DNA of 64,000 bases from Pseudomonas purpurea. Lineage in GTDB: Bacteria > Pseudomonadota > Gammaproteobacteria > Pseudomonadales > Pseudomonadaceae. This document shows, in pieces, positions 53,864 through 64,000 of the stretch. The stretch's first letter is position 1. Each line of letters starts with the position of its first letter. A program made the position numbers and the translations under genes. The stretch covers positions 2,232,001 through 2,296,000 of the forward strand of contig NZ_CP150918.1 in NCBI RefSeq assembly GCF_039908635.1, given 5' to 3'. The notes under the pieces were generated by a model. It was not told the origin of the DNA. It searched no databases and worked only from the letters and a program-made list of their open reading frames with translations.

Positions 53864-54553
53864 TTAGCTGCACGACTTCATGTTCACCGGGCCGACGAAC
53901 TCATTGCCGCGACCCATCACGCACGCCACGCTTTGATTGCGCTGGCGTTCCCAGTCCTGCACCGGGTACGTCTTGTTCCAGGCTTCGTAGAGCTGTCGGT
54001 CCTGTTTGGACAGGCGCAAGCCGTACTGTTTGCTCATGTAGAAGTATGTCCGCGCGATCATCCCGCGAATGGAGGGGCGGGGCATGACCTTCTTTGCCTT
54101 GAAGTCGACCTGGGTCAGGCACGAACCATATTGGCCAGTCTGTACCGGGAGCCAGCCAAAACTGAAGTTGCTGCGGTCGCCATTCACTTCGCCGATGCTC
54201 GGCACCAGGTTGTGCAGGTCAGCTTCGGCGCGCTGGTAGGTGGGGTCGTGACGTGTGCAGTTCTGGCGCCCGCCCTGTTGCCAGCATTGGCGTTGGTGGC
54301 CGATCTGCCAGGCAGGCACGATGTGCTCCCATTCAATGCGCGCGGCACGCTTGGCGTTTTTACGCGGGACGTAGCCGCAGGCGGCCAGGTTTACGCGGTT
54401 GCCGGTGTACTTGCAGCCACAATAGAACTCGGTGGACTGTGGGGCGTACAGTTTCCAGGCGACCTTCTTGGCCTCGTTGAAGGTGCGGGGTGGGTCGGCC
54501 TGGGCGGTGACTGCAACGAAGAGCAACAGCAAAGCTAAACAGCGAACACTCAT
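53864..54553 (-). CDS. endA: Secreted endonuclease I
   Basis: A 229-residue periplasmic nuclease of the EndA/NucM family that cuts DNA. A signal peptide (residues 1-20, ending TAQA) is followed by WKLYAPQSTEFYCGCKYTG, the His-containing active-site motif ARIEWEHIVPAWQIG (about residue 73-87), and DLHNLVPSIGEVNGDRSNFSFG. Eight Cys in the mature part likely form disulphides. It is four bases from a DUF1654 gene upstream and probably co-transcribed with it. Confidence 0.93.
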   Translation of the reverse strand: MSVRCLALLLLFVAVTAQADPPRTFNEAKKVAWKLYAPQSTEFYCGCKYTGNRVNLAACGYVPRKNAKRAARIEWEHIVPAWQIGHQRQCWQQGGRQNCTRHDPTYQRAEADLHNLVPSIGEVNGDRSNFSFGWLPVQTGQYGSCLTQVDFKAKKVMPRPSIRGMIARTYFYMSKQYGLRLSKQDRQLYEAWNKTYPVQDWERQRNQSVACVMGRGNEFVGPVNMKSCS

Positions 54554-54557
54554 CGAC

Positions 54558-54800
54558 TCAGTCTTCCTTCGGTACTACCCAGAAAATCTGCACACCGCCA
54601 TCGTCGCGGTAGGCGAGTGTGACGTTATCGTTCTCGGCAATTTCCTCGAGCAAACGCTCCCACTCATCGACCGGTTCGTCGGGAAGGCGGAATATCAGTG
54701 CTGCCTTGGCTTTTTGGGCGGTGGGGGAGTTGATGATTTTCTGAACGCGTAAACCGAGACGTTCATAGGAGCCTGGAGGGGTAGTCGAAGTAGTGGCCAC
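54558..54800 (-). CDS. DUF1654 protein
   Basis: An 80-residue protein. From a GTG start preceded by AAGGATCG it reads VATTSTTPPGSYERLGLRVQKIINSPTAQKAKAA and ends VQIFWVVPKED, which matches pseudomonad DUF1654. An ATG further upstream would add 17 residues not typical of the family. In some phage-related work DUF1654 genes sit near SOS-controlled loci; I saw no LexA box here. Function unknown. It lies directly upstream of endA. Confidence 0.78.
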   Translation of the reverse strand: MATTSTTPPGSYERLGLRVQKIINSPTAQKAKAALIFRLPDEPVDEWERLLEEIAENDNVTLAYRDDGGVQIFWVVPKED

Positions 54801-54990
54801 GAAGCGATCCTTAATAAGCTGTACGTGCATACAGTATTTAACTGTAAGCATTTTCGCAACTGCTTAAAATTCAAGAAGTTCGTCTGACAACGACTTTTTC
54901 GATTTGGTGTAAGTCGATTCGATTTTTTTCGGCAGGGTTTCGAGCGCCAAAACATCTTGCTCAAGAATCAGCGGTAGGACCGTGTAAGAC

Positions 54991-55044
54991 ACTCGCCCGA
55001 GCGGGCGAGTGGTTGTAGCAAGTGCCCGACCTGAGCGGTCGGGC
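54991..55044. terminator. Two G+C-rich hairpins downstream of the asparaginase gene
   Basis: ACTCGCCC/GGGCGAGT (54991-55010) and GCCCGACC/GGTCGGGC (55024-55044) are perfect stems of eight bp each. No T-run is seen on either strand, so they may stabilise mRNA ends or act weakly as terminators. Confidence 0.5.
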
Positions 55045-55052
55045 AACGGGAC

Positions 55053-56499
<1,447 letters not shown>

Positions 56500-56934
56500 A
56501 TGTCTTTCACCATTGGCTTTCCAAACGCGAGTGCAATCACCGTCGGCCTGAAACCAGCGACACCGGCTGAAGACGCGGCGCTGGCTGTCGATGATCCATC
56601 GCAAGATGGGGTTGAGGCCAAAGAGGTCAAGGCCGATTCGAGCGCACAAGGTGCGGACGGCAAGAGTGGAAGCGCGGGGCACGAAAACGTTGTGGTGCAA
56701 ATCCTGCTCAAGCGTCTCCAGGAATTGCAGGAACTCTTGAAGCAGCAACAGCAACAACTGGTCGCGGCCCAAGCGGCACCCTATCCAACGCCTGAAGCCA
56801 AGACCACGGCAGTGATGGCGATTCAAGGGCAGATTGGCAACACCAATGCTGCGGTGCAGGAGGTTTCTGCCGCGCTGGTGAAAGAATTGACCAAGGATTC
56901 CGGCGCTGGAGCGGTGATCAATACCACGGTTTGA
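56500..56934 (+). CDS. Hypothetical coiled-coil protein
   Basis: A 144-residue acidic protein that starts MSFTIGFPNASAITVGLKPATP and has a Gln/Leu-rich coiled coil (about residues 68-94: LKRLQELQELLKQQQQQL). There is no signal peptide. The ATG has AGGAGCTCAA in front. No family function can be given. It lies alone between ansB and the ribose operon. Confidence 0.72.
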   Translation: MSFTIGFPNASAITVGLKPATPAEDAALAVDDPSQDGVEAKEVKADSSAQGADGKSGSAGHENVVVQILLKRLQELQELLKQQQQQLVAAQAAPYPTPEAKTTAVMAIQGQIGNTNAAVQEVSAALVKELTKDSGAGAVINTTV

Positions 56935-57016
56935 TCAGGCGGTTTACGCTCGAGGTTCTCGCTGGCGTTATTGTCATGTGTTGAGAACCACTGCTCAACA
57001 TTGGCCGGGTTGAGCG

Positions 57017-57067
57017 TTGACAAATAGCATCCGGGTTCCCATAGTTCGTTCTACGCAAACGTTTGCG
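57017..57067 (+). promoter_or_regulatory. Promoter and RbsR operator of the ribose operon
   Basis: TTGACA (57017-57022) and CATAGT (57040-57045), 17 bases apart, form a promoter. The perfect 14-base palindrome CGCAAACGTTTGCG (57054-57067), of LacI/PurR-like form, covers the predicted start site, where RbsR would block transcription until ribose is present. The regulator is encoded in the same operon. Confidence 0.86.
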
Positions 57068-57193
57068 CGACCATCGATGATGGTCGTGGCCGGTGGTCGG
57101 GAATGCCTGAAATCGCGTTCGCCTGGCGGGTGAGTTCAAGGCAGGTTCCAGCGCAAGCGTTGCTCACAATAATCATAAGATCGGAGTGAACCC

Positions 57194-58150
57194 ATGAAGC
57201 TGCCATTCGCTGGACGTCTTCTCGCTGTCGCTATGCTGGCTACCGCATCCGCCGCGCTGCCTCTCTCTTCGGCTTTCGCCGACACCCCGGAAAAACCTAA
57301 AGTCGCCCTGGTCATGAAATCCCTGGCCAATGAATTCTTCCTGACCATGGAAGATGGCGCCAAGGCTTATCAGAAAGAACACACCGCCGATTTCGACCTG
57401 GTGTCCAACGGCATCAAGGACGAAACCGACACCGCGAACCAGATTCGTATTGTCGAGCAGATGATCGTCTCCAAGGTCAATGCGCTGGTGATTGCACCGG
57501 CTGATTCGAAAGCCATGGTGCCGGTGATCAAGAAAGCCGTCGACGCGGGCATCACGGTCATCAACATCGACAATCAGCTAGACCCGACCGTCCTCAAAAG
57601 CAAGAACATCAGCGTGCCTTTCGTTGGTCCGGACAACCGCAAAGGTGCCCGACTGGTCGGCGAATACCTGGCCAAGCAACTGAAGGCCGGTGATGAAGTC
57701 GGCATCATCGAAGGCGTTTCCACCACCACCAATGCCCAGCAGCGTACCGCCGGGTTCAAGGATGCGATGGAGGCCGCGCAGATCAAAGTGGTGTCCCTGC
57801 AATCGGGTGATTGGGAAATCGACGCCGGCAACCGCGTTGCCGCGGCAATGTTGAGCGAGTACCCGAACCTCAAGGCCTTGCTGGCTGGCAATGACAGCAT
57901 GGCGGTCGGCGCGGTGTCTGCCGTTCGCGCGGCAGGCAAGGCTGGCAAGGTTCAAGTGGTCGGTTATGACAACATCAATGCCATCAAGCCGATGCTCAAG
58001 GACGGTCGTGTTCTGGCGACCGCAGACCAGTTCGCCGCCAAGCAGGCGGTGTTCGGCATCGAAACCGCGCTGAAAATCCTCAAAGGCGAGAAAGTCGACA
58101 GCGGCACCAACGGCGTGATCGAAACGCCGGTTGAGCTGGTGACCCAGTAG
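57194..58150 (+). CDS. rbsB: Ribose ABC transporter periplasmic binding protein
   Basis: A 318-residue protein with a signal peptide (residues 1-25, ending SAFA) and the LacI-like periplasmic binding fold (PKVALVMKSLANEFFLTMEDGAKAYQKE; later AMLSEYPNLKALLAGNDSMAVGAVSAVRAAG; VVGYDNINAIKPMLKDG). The first gene of the operon, controlled by the palindrome at 57054. It is followed by a 62-base spacer with a hairpin. Confidence 0.93.
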   Translation: MKLPFAGRLLAVAMLATASAALPLSSAFADTPEKPKVALVMKSLANEFFLTMEDGAKAYQKEHTADFDLVSNGIKDETDTANQIRIVEQMIVSKVNALVIAPADSKAMVPVIKKAVDAGITVINIDNQLDPTVLKSKNISVPFVGPDNRKGARLVGEYLAKQLKAGDEVGIIEGVSTTTNAQQRTAGFKDAMEAAQIKVVSLQSGDWEIDAGNRVAAAMLSEYPNLKALLAGNDSMAVGAVSAVRAAGKAGKVQVVGYDNINAIKPMLKDGRVLATADQFAAKQAVFGIETALKILKGEKVDSGTNGVIETPVELVTQ

Positions 58151-58172
58151 TCCTTCTGGCTGCACAAAACGG

Positions 58173-58196
58173 CCTCGCCTGATCATTCGGGCGAGG
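58173..58196 (+). other. Intercistronic hairpin between rbsB and rbsA
   Basis: CCTCGCC (58173-58179) pairs with GGCGAGG (58190-58196) across a ten-base loop, with no T-run. Such hairpins often protect the 3-prime end of the binding-protein mRNA so that it is made in excess; that role here is inference. Confidence 0.6.
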
Positions 58197-58212
58197 GCAT
58201 GGAGAGTTTCTT

Positions 58213-59766
58213 ATGTCAGTTTGTGCTCCGAACGCTGTCCTCTCGGTCAGCGGTATCGGCAAGACGTATGCCCAGCCGGTGTTGACCGGCATCGACCTGA
58301 CCCTGATGCGCGGTGAAGTGTTGGCGTTGACCGGCGAGAACGGCGCCGGCAAAAGCACGTTGTCGAAAATCATCGGCGGACTGGTCACGCCGACCGCCGG
58401 CCAGATGCAATACCAGGGGCAGGATTACCGTCCCGGCAGCCGAACCCAGGCGGAAGAGCTGGGTATCCGCATGGTCATGCAGGAACTCAACCTGCTGCCG
58501 ACGCTGTCAGTTGCGGAAAACCTGTTCCTGGATAACCTGCCAAGCCTGGGAGGCTGGATCAACCGCAAGCAGTTGCGCAAAGCGGCGATCCAGGCGATGG
58601 CCCAGGTGGGGCTTGACGCGATTGATCCGGACACGCTGGTCGGGGAGCTGGGGATCGGGCACCAGCAAATGGTCGAAATCGCCCGCAACCTGATTGGCGA
58701 TTGCCACGTACTGATTCTCGACGAGCCGACGGCAATGCTGACGGCCCGGGAAGTCGAGATGTTGTTCGAACAGATCACGCGCTTGCAGGCGCGTGGCGTG
58801 GCGATTATTTACATTTCCCATCGGCTTGAAGAGCTGGCGCGGGTTGCTCAGCGTATTGCGGTGTTGCGCGATGGCAACCTGGTCTGCGTCGAACCCATGG
58901 CCAATTACAACAGCGAGCAATTGGTCAACCTGATGGTGGGCCGCGAACTGGGCGAGCACATTGACCTTGGGGTTCGCCAGATCGGCTCTGCGGCCTTGAC
59001 GGTCAAAGGGCTGACGCGCTCGGACAAGGTTCGTGACGTGTCCTTCGAGGTGCGCAGCGGCGAGATTTTCGGCATCTCGGGGCTGATCGGGGCAGGGCGT
59101 ACCGAGTTGTTGCGGCTGATTTTCGGTGCCGATACCGCAGACAGCGGCACGGTTGCCCTGGGCTCGCCGGCGCAGGTCGTGAGCATCCGCTCGCCCGCTG
59201 ATGCGGTGGGGCACGGGATCGCGCTGATCACCGAGGACCGCAAGGGTGAAGGTCTGCTACTGACCCAGTCGATCAGTGCCAACATCGCCTTGGGCAACAT
59301 GCCGGAGATTTCCAGTGGCGGCCTTGTCAATGCGACCGATGAGGCGGCGCTGGCACAGCGTCAGATTGATGCCATGCGTATCCGCAGCTCCAGCCCGACG
59401 CAACTGGTCAGCGAGTTGTCGGGCGGCAATCAGCAGAAAGTCGTGATCGGCCGTTGGCTGGAGCGCGAGTGTTCGGTGTTGTTGTTCGACGAGCCGACCC
59501 GTGGGATCGATGTCGGTGCCAAGTTCGACATCTACGCCTTGCTCGGCGAGTTGACGCGCCAGGGCAAGGCGCTGGTGGTGGTGTCCAGCGACTTGCGTGA
59601 GTTGATGCTGATCTGCGACCGCATCGGTGTGTTGTCGGCCGGACGTTTGATCGACACCTTCGAGCGCGACAGCTGGACCCAGGATGAGTTGCTTGCCGCC
59701 GCGTTTGCCGGCTATCAAAAACGTGATGCGCTGCTCAATGAAGCAGCGCCTAGGGATCTCCCATGA
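58213..59766 (+). CDS. rbsA: Ribose ABC transporter ATP-binding protein
   Basis: A 517-residue protein with two ATPase halves, as in sugar transporters of the RbsA type. The first half has Walker A GENGAGKST (about residues 37-45) and Walker B VLILDEPTAML; the second has SGLIGAGRTELLRL and LSGGNQQKVVIGRWL with VLLFDEPTRGIDVGAKF. Its final codons overlap the rbsC start by four bases. Confidence 0.95.
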   Translation: MSVCAPNAVLSVSGIGKTYAQPVLTGIDLTLMRGEVLALTGENGAGKSTLSKIIGGLVTPTAGQMQYQGQDYRPGSRTQAEELGIRMVMQELNLLPTLSVAENLFLDNLPSLGGWINRKQLRKAAIQAMAQVGLDAIDPDTLVGELGIGHQQMVEIARNLIGDCHVLILDEPTAMLTAREVEMLFEQITRLQARGVAIIYISHRLEELARVAQRIAVLRDGNLVCVEPMANYNSEQLVNLMVGRELGEHIDLGVRQIGSAALTVKGLTRSDKVRDVSFEVRSGEIFGISGLIGAGRTELLRLIFGADTADSGTVALGSPAQVVSIRSPADAVGHGIALITEDRKGEGLLLTQSISANIALGNMPEISSGGLVNATDEAALAQRQIDAMRIRSSSPTQLVSELSGGNQQKVVIGRWLERECSVLLFDEPTRGIDVGAKFDIYALLGELTRQGKALVVVSSDLRELMLICDRIGVLSAGRLIDTFERDSWTQDELLAAAFAGYQKRDALLNEAAPRDLP

Positions 59767-60740
59767 AAACTGCTTCTTCTGCCGGCAAACGTAGTGGCAA
59801 TTTTTACGGCCTGGGCACCTATCTGGGGCTGGCCGGTGCCTTGCTGGCAATGATTGCGCTGTTCTCCGTCCTGAGCAGCCATTTCCTGTCGTACGACACG
59901 TTCAGCACCCTGGCCAACCAGATTCCCGATTTGATGGTGTTGGCGGTCGGCATGACGTTCGTACTGATCATCGGCGGTATCGACCTGTCGGTCGGCTCGG
60001 TGTTGGCGTTGGCGGCGTCGGCGGTCAGCGTGGCGATTCTCGGGTGGGGCTGGAGCGTACTGCCGGCCGCGCTGTTGGGCATGGCGGTCGCCGCACTGGC
60101 CGGGACCATCACGGGGTCGATCACCGTGGCCTGGCGGATTCCGTCGTTTATCGTTTCGCTGGGCGTGCTGGAAATGGCGCGTGGCGTGGCCTACCAGATG
60201 ACCGGCTCGCGCACCGCGTATATCGGCGATGCCTTTGCCTGGCTGTCGAACCCGATTGCCTTTGGCATTTCGCCGTCGTTCATCATCGCGCTGCTGATTA
60301 TCTTCGTCGCCCAGGCGGTGCTGACACGCACGGTGTTCGGTCGTTACCTGATCGGTATCGGCACCAACGAAGAGGCGGTGCGGTTGGCGGGGATCAATCC
60401 AAAACCCTACAAGGTTCTGGTGTTCAGCCTGATGGGCCTGTTGGCCGGTGTGGCGGCACTGTTCCAGATTTCACGCCTGGAGGCGGCGGACCCGAATGCC
60501 GGTTCCGGGCTTGAGCTGCAAGTCATCGCTGCGGTGGTCATTGGCGGGACCAGCCTGATGGGCGGCCGTGGTTCGGTCATCAGTACATTTTTCGGCGTGT
60601 TGATTATTTCGGTGCTGGCGGCAGGTTTGGCGCAGATCGGTGCAACCGAGCCGACCAAACGCATCATTACCGGCGCGGTGATTGTCGTGGCGGTGGTGCT
60701 TGATACCTATCGCAGTCAGCGCGCAAGTCGGCGGGCCTGA
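59763..60740 (+). CDS. rbsC: Ribose ABC transporter permease
   Basis: A 325-residue hydrophobic permease with eight to ten membrane helices (for example LVLIIGGIDLSVGSVLALAASAVSV and VIAAVVIGGTSLMGGRGSVISTFFG), typical of RbsC. It starts inside the end of rbsA (ATGA) and ends three bases before rbsR. Confidence 0.95.
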   Translation: MKTASSAGKRSGNFYGLGTYLGLAGALLAMIALFSVLSSHFLSYDTFSTLANQIPDLMVLAVGMTFVLIIGGIDLSVGSVLALAASAVSVAILGWGWSVLPAALLGMAVAALAGTITGSITVAWRIPSFIVSLGVLEMARGVAYQMTGSRTAYIGDAFAWLSNPIAFGISPSFIIALLIIFVAQAVLTRTVFGRYLIGIGTNEEAVRLAGINPKPYKVLVFSLMGLLAGVAALFQISRLEAADPNAGSGLELQVIAAVVIGGTSLMGGRGSVISTFFGVLIISVLAAGLAQIGATEPTKRIITGAVIVVAVVLDTYRSQRASRRA

Positions 60741-60743
60741 ACC

Positions 60744-61763
60744 ATGGCAACGATCAAGGATGTGGCGGCGCTTGCCGGAATTTCCTACACCACGGTGTCC
60801 CATGTGGTGAACAAGACGCGACCGGTCAGCGAAGAGGTGCGGGTCAAAGTCGAGGCAGCGATCAAAAGCCTGGACTACGTGCCCAGCGCCGTTGCGCGTT
60901 CGCTGAAAGCCAAGACCACCGCGACCATCGGTCTGCTGGTGCCCAACAGCCTCAATCCGTACTTCGCCGAACTGGCGCGGGGGATCGAGGACTACTGTGA
61001 GCGAAATGGCTACTGCGTGATCCTGTGCAACTCCGACGACAACCCGGACAAGCAGCGCAGCTACCTTCGCGTGCTACTGGAAAAACGCATCGACGGGCTG
61101 ATTGTCGCCTCGGCCGGTGGCGACAGTGGTCTGGCTGCGGGTCTGGCTGCCGTGCGCACACCGATGGTGATTGTCGACCGTAGCCTGGAAGGGGTCGATG
61201 CGGATCTGGTGCGCATCGATCATGAGTACGGCGCCTATCTTGCGACCCGGCATTTGCTTGAGCTGGGGCATCGGGATATTGCCTATATAGGTGGCCCGGC
61301 GCATACCAGTGTGGCGCAGATGCGGCTGGCGGGTTACTGCCGTGCGCTCAAGGAGGCGGGTGTCGAAGTGCCGCACGGGCGAATGCTCGAGAGCGACTTC
61401 ACCAGCACGGGTGGCTACAGCGCAGCGGCAACCTTGCTTGCGCACACGCCGCCCAGCGCAATCTTTGCCGGTAACGACCTGCTGGGGATCGGGGTGCTGC
61501 GTGCTGCTGCCGAGCGAAACATTCGCGTGCCGAGCGAGTTGTCGGTCATCGGCTTTGACGATATCCAGATGAGCCGGTACGTCTATCCCGCGTTGACCAC
61601 GGTCGGCCAGTCGATTCTGCAACTGGGGGAAATGGCGGCAGAAGTCCTCTTGCGACGGATCGCGGCACCTGAACGGGCGACCGATCAGCGGATCGTGACG
61701 CCAAGTATTGTCTTGCGAGAGTCGACGGCACCGCTGGCCGGTGTGTTTGCCCAATTTCGCTAA
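60744..61763 (+). CDS. rbsR: LacI-family ribose operon repressor
   Basis: A 339-residue LacI-type repressor: HTH at residues 1-25 (MATIKDVAALAGISYTTVSHVVN), hinge SAVARSLKAKTT, and a ribose-binding-protein-like effector domain (IGLLVPNSLNPYFAELARGIEDYCER; FAGNDLLGIGVLRAAAERNIRVPSELSVIGFDDI). It probably binds the palindrome at 57054-57067. It sits inside the operon after rbsC, rather than at the end. Confidence 0.93.
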   Translation: MATIKDVAALAGISYTTVSHVVNKTRPVSEEVRVKVEAAIKSLDYVPSAVARSLKAKTTATIGLLVPNSLNPYFAELARGIEDYCERNGYCVILCNSDDNPDKQRSYLRVLLEKRIDGLIVASAGGDSGLAAGLAAVRTPMVIVDRSLEGVDADLVRIDHEYGAYLATRHLLELGHRDIAYIGGPAHTSVAQMRLAGYCRALKEAGVEVPHGRMLESDFTSTGGYSAAATLLAHTPPSAIFAGNDLLGIGVLRAAAERNIRVPSELSVIGFDDIQMSRYVYPALTTVGQSILQLGEMAAEVLLRRIAAPERATDQRIVTPSIVLRESTAPLAGVFAQFR

Positions 61764-61803
61764 CCCAAAAGCACCGCTGAACCGAATTGACGAGTATTGA
61801 TGT

Positions 61804-62721
61804 ATGCCAGCAAAAATAGTGGTTATAGGCAGCCTGAACATGGACCTGGTCACCCGGGCGCCACGGCTGCCGCGAGCCGGTGAGACGCTGATCGGCGAGT
61901 CGTTTGCCACGGTATCGGGCGGCAAGGGTGCGAACCAGGCTGTTGCGTCGGCCAGGCTCGGCGCGCAGGTGTCGATGGTCGGTTGTGTGGGCAGCGATGC
62001 TTACGGGGAGCAGTTGCGGGGGGCTCTGCTCGCCGAGCAGATCGACTGTCAGGCTGTGACGGCAGTCGAGGGCTCCAGTGGCGTGGCGCTGATTGTGGTC
62101 GACGATAACAGTCAGAACGCAATCGTCATTGTCGCGGGGGCCAATGGCCTGTTGACGCCTGAGGTGCTGGCTTCGTTCGATGCGGTGTTGCAGGCGGCTG
62201 ATGTGATCGTCTGCCAGCTCGAAGTGCCGATGCAAACGGTTGGTTATGCACTCAAGCGTGGCCGGGAGTTAGGCAAGACAGTCATTCTCAACCCGGCGCC
62301 GGCCACCGGTCCCTTGCCGGCGGAGTGGTATTCGGCCATCGACTATTTGATCCCCAACGAAAGTGAAGTCTCTGCCTTGAGCGGCGTGCCAGTGGATTCG
62401 CTGGAGAGCGCCGAGCGGGCGGCCAGTCAATTGATGGCTGTCGGTGCGGGCAAAGTCATCATCACCTTGGGGGCGCAAGGCTCGCTGTTTGCCCATGGGC
62501 AAAGTTTCGAGCACTTCCCGGCGCCCAAGGTCAAGGCAGTCGACACCACGGCTGCCGGTGACACCTTCGTGGGCGGTTTTGCCGCAGCGCTGGCGGCGGG
62601 TAAAAGCGAGGCCGATGCCATTCGTTTTGGTCAGGTAGCGGCCGCACTGTCGGTCACCCGCGCGGGTGCGCAACCTTCCATTCCTTTGTTGTCCGACGTA
62701 CAGGCCTTTGCCGCATCATGA
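61804..62721 (+). CDS. rbsK: Ribokinase
   Basis: A 305-residue PfkB-family kinase that phosphorylates ribose at O5. It has the N-terminal [23 protein letters not shown], the glycine motif [15 protein letters not shown] (about residues 40-54) and the catalytic [17 protein letters not shown] (Asp near residue 254). Its stop overlaps rbsD by four bases. Confidence 0.95.
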   Translation: MPAKIVVIGSLNMDLVTRAPRLPRAGETLIGESFATVSGGKGANQAVASARLGAQVSMVGCVGSDAYGEQLRGALLAEQIDCQAVTAVEGSSGVALIVVDDNSQNAIVIVAGANGLLTPEVLASFDAVLQAADVIVCQLEVPMQTVGYALKRGRELGKTVILNPAPATGPLPAEWYSAIDYLIPNESEVSALSGVPVDSLESAERAASQLMAVGAGKVIITLGAQGSLFAHGQSFEHFPAPKVKAVDTTAAGDTFVGGFAAALAAGKSEADAIRFGQVAAALSVTRAGAQPSIPLLSDVQAFAAS

Positions 62722-63122
62722 AAAAAACGCCCTTGCTCAACGTCGCGCTGTCGCGACTGATTGCCTCCCTGGGCCATGGCGACATGGTCGTCATTGGTGA
62801 TGCTGGCCTGCCAGTCCCGCCAGGGGTTGAATTGATCGACCTGGCCTTGACCCACGGCATTCCGGATTTTGTCAGCACTGTGCAGGTCGTACTTAGCGAA
62901 ATGCAGGTGGAAAGCCATGTGCTGGCGCAAGAGATCCTCGTCAAGCAGCCTTCCGCGCTACCACGGCTCGACGCGTTATCGGCGGCGGGCGAACTGGGTC
63001 GGCGTGAACTGCTCAGCCATGACGAATTTAAACTCCTCAGCCGGCAGGCGCGGGCGATTGTTCGTACGGGGGAATGTCAGCCGTACTGCAACATCGTGTT
63101 GGTCGCCGGGGTAACGTTCTAG
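62718..63122 (+). CDS. rbsD: D-ribose pyranase
   Basis: A 134-residue enzyme that interconverts ribopyranose and ribofuranose so that ribokinase receives the furanose form. The catalytic His lies in [21 protein letters not shown] near residue 20, and the C-terminal [16 protein letters not shown] is family-typical. The start overlaps the rbsK stop. Confidence 0.94.
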   Translation: MKKTPLLNVALSRLIASLGHGDMVVIGDAGLPVPPGVELIDLALTHGIPDFVSTVQVVLSEMQVESHVLAQEILVKQPSALPRLDALSAAGELGRRELLSHDEFKLLSRQARAIVRTGECQPYCNIVLVAGVTF

Positions 63123-63167
63123 TTCGCAGTATCCCAATCCTGTTTTACCACGCACAAGGAGTGCGCT

Positions 63168-64000
63168 ATGCAACGCTATGCTCAGAGACTGCAATACCTC
63201 ATTCGGAGTCTGCTGCTTTTGTCCTTCCTCACGGCAACAACCGCTCATGCGGCAGAAAAAATTGATCTGATCATCGACACCGACCCAGGTGCCGACGATG
63301 TGGTGGCTTTGCTGTTTGCATTGGCCTCACCGGAAGAACTGAACATTCGCGCACTGACCACTGTGGCCGGCAACGTGCGTCTGGACAAGACTTCACGCAA
63401 CGCGCGATTGGCCCGCGAGTGGGCAGAGCGCGAAGAAGTACCGGTGTATGCCGGTGCGCCGAGACCCTTGATGCGTACGCCGATCTACGCTGAAAACATC
63501 CATGGCAAGGAAGGCCTGTCGGGTGTCACAGTGCACGAACCCAAGGCGGGGCTGGCCAAAGGCAATGCGGTCGATTACTTGATCCAGACGCTGCGTGCTG
63601 CCAAGCCTCACAGCATTACCATTGCCATGCTCGGCCCGCAGACCAACCTGGCACTGGCGTTGATCCAGGACCCGGAAATTACCCAGGGCATCAAGGAAGT
63701 GGTGATCATGGGTGGCGCGCATTTCAACGGGGGCAATATCACCCCGGTCGCTGAATTCAACCTGTTTGCCGATCCGCAAGCAGCGGAGGTGGTTCTCAAG
63801 AGTGGCGTGAAGCTGACCTACCTGCCATTGGACGTGACTCACAAGATCCTGACCAGTGACGCTCGCCTGAAACAGATCGCGGCGTTGAAGAACAATGCCA
63901 GCAAACTGGTGGGCGATATTCTTAATGAGTACGTCAAGGGCGACATGGAGCACTACGGTATTCCTGGTGGCCCGGTGCATGACGCGACAGTGATTGCTTA
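63168..64000 (+). CDS. Secreted inosine/uridine-preferring nucleoside hydrolase, 5-prime part
   Basis: The gene starts 45 bases after rbsD and runs off the window. A signal peptide (about residues 1-28, ending AHA) is followed by the calcium-binding motif IDLIIDTDPGADDVVALLFA, typical of IU-nucleoside hydrolases; later HGKEGL, IAMLGPQTNLALAL and VTHK fit the family. The predicted periplasmic enzyme would split nucleosides to free base and ribose, which the rbs system then imports. Its position at the end of the rbs operon supports this. Start chosen for ACAAGGAGTGCGCT upstream. 277 codons are visible. Confidence 0.9.
   Translation, partial: MQRYAQRLQYLIRSLLLLSFLTATTAHAAEKIDLIIDTDPGADDVVALLFALASPEELNIRALTTVAGNVRLDKTSRNARLAREWAEREEVPVYAGAPRPLMRTPIYAENIHGKEGLSGVTVHEPKAGLAKGNAVDYLIQTLRAAKPHSITIAMLGPQTNLALALIQDPEITQGIKEVVIMGGAHFNGGNITPVAEFNLFADPQAAEVVLKSGVKLTYLPLDVTHKILTSDARLKQIAALKNNASKLVGDILNEYVKGDMEHYGIPGGPVHDATVIA

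Overview
The window is a 64-kb chromosomal segment from a Pseudomonas, most likely of the P. fluorescens group. The evidence is the G+C-rich coding style, REP palindromes of the fluorescens type (GCTCGCTCCCACA arms), an RsmE-like CsrA paralogue, DUF1654, and the gene order leuC-leuD-methyltransferase-leuB-asd-usg-fimV-truA-trpF-accD-folC-SPOR-cvpA-purF-metZ-SDR, which matches the well-known pseudomonad block. The organism call is inference from gene content; no database was searched.

Layout. 1-1122 (minus): an EmrAB-type efflux pair cut by the window edge. 1355-3601: gltX followed by a duplicated tRNA-Ala/tRNA-Glu cluster. 3673-5614: a self-regulated TetR gene with an alpha/beta hydrolase and a hotdog thioesterase. 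5786-7396: dusC, then a small heat-shock protein gene with a sigma-32 promoter and a ROSE-like RNA thermometer. 7484-12545: a specialised Hsp70 module (DUF1266 protein, J-protein with a DUF805 membrane tail, HscC). 12753-16043: a five-PAS GGDEF/EAL protein. 16113-36597: a LysR regulator and the housekeeping block for leucine, lysine/methionine/threonine, tryptophan, fatty-acid, folate, purine and methionine synthesis, with fimV inside. 36735-37164: tRNA-Val and two tRNA-Asp. 37366-40672: a PuuB-like oxidase, tRNA-Val(GAC) with an integrase remnant, and a DUF3313 lipoprotein. 41377-46621: an agmatine-catabolism operon of agu2 type with a divergent LysR regulator. 46733-56934: an accessory stretch of small enzymes and hypotheticals (periplasmic carbonic anhydrase, VOC protein, hydrolase, rsmE, siderophore-interacting protein, endonuclease I, asparaginase). 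57017-64000: a complete ribose operon rbsBACRKD with its operator, running into a secreted nucleoside hydrolase that would feed it ribose.

Four reading frames are broken. leuC, an M24-peptidase gene and metZ each carry one extra C in a GGCC context of the coding strand; the metZ lesion makes metZ and the next gene (SDR) read as one 674-codon frame, which is not a genuine fusion. Same sign and same local context three times suggests a systematic sequencing or assembly error more than real mutation. Separately, an unassigned gene at 48872-49588 has one in-frame amber codon. No CRISPR array, rRNA, intact prophage or intact insertion sequence was seen.

The parts most worth a second look are the HscC/J-protein/DUF1266 module (J-domain with HPE in place of HPD, fused to a membrane domain), the compensatory base changes in the hairpin between duplicated tRNAs, and the agmatine operon with a Tat-exported second agmatine deiminase and an orphan polyamine-binding protein.
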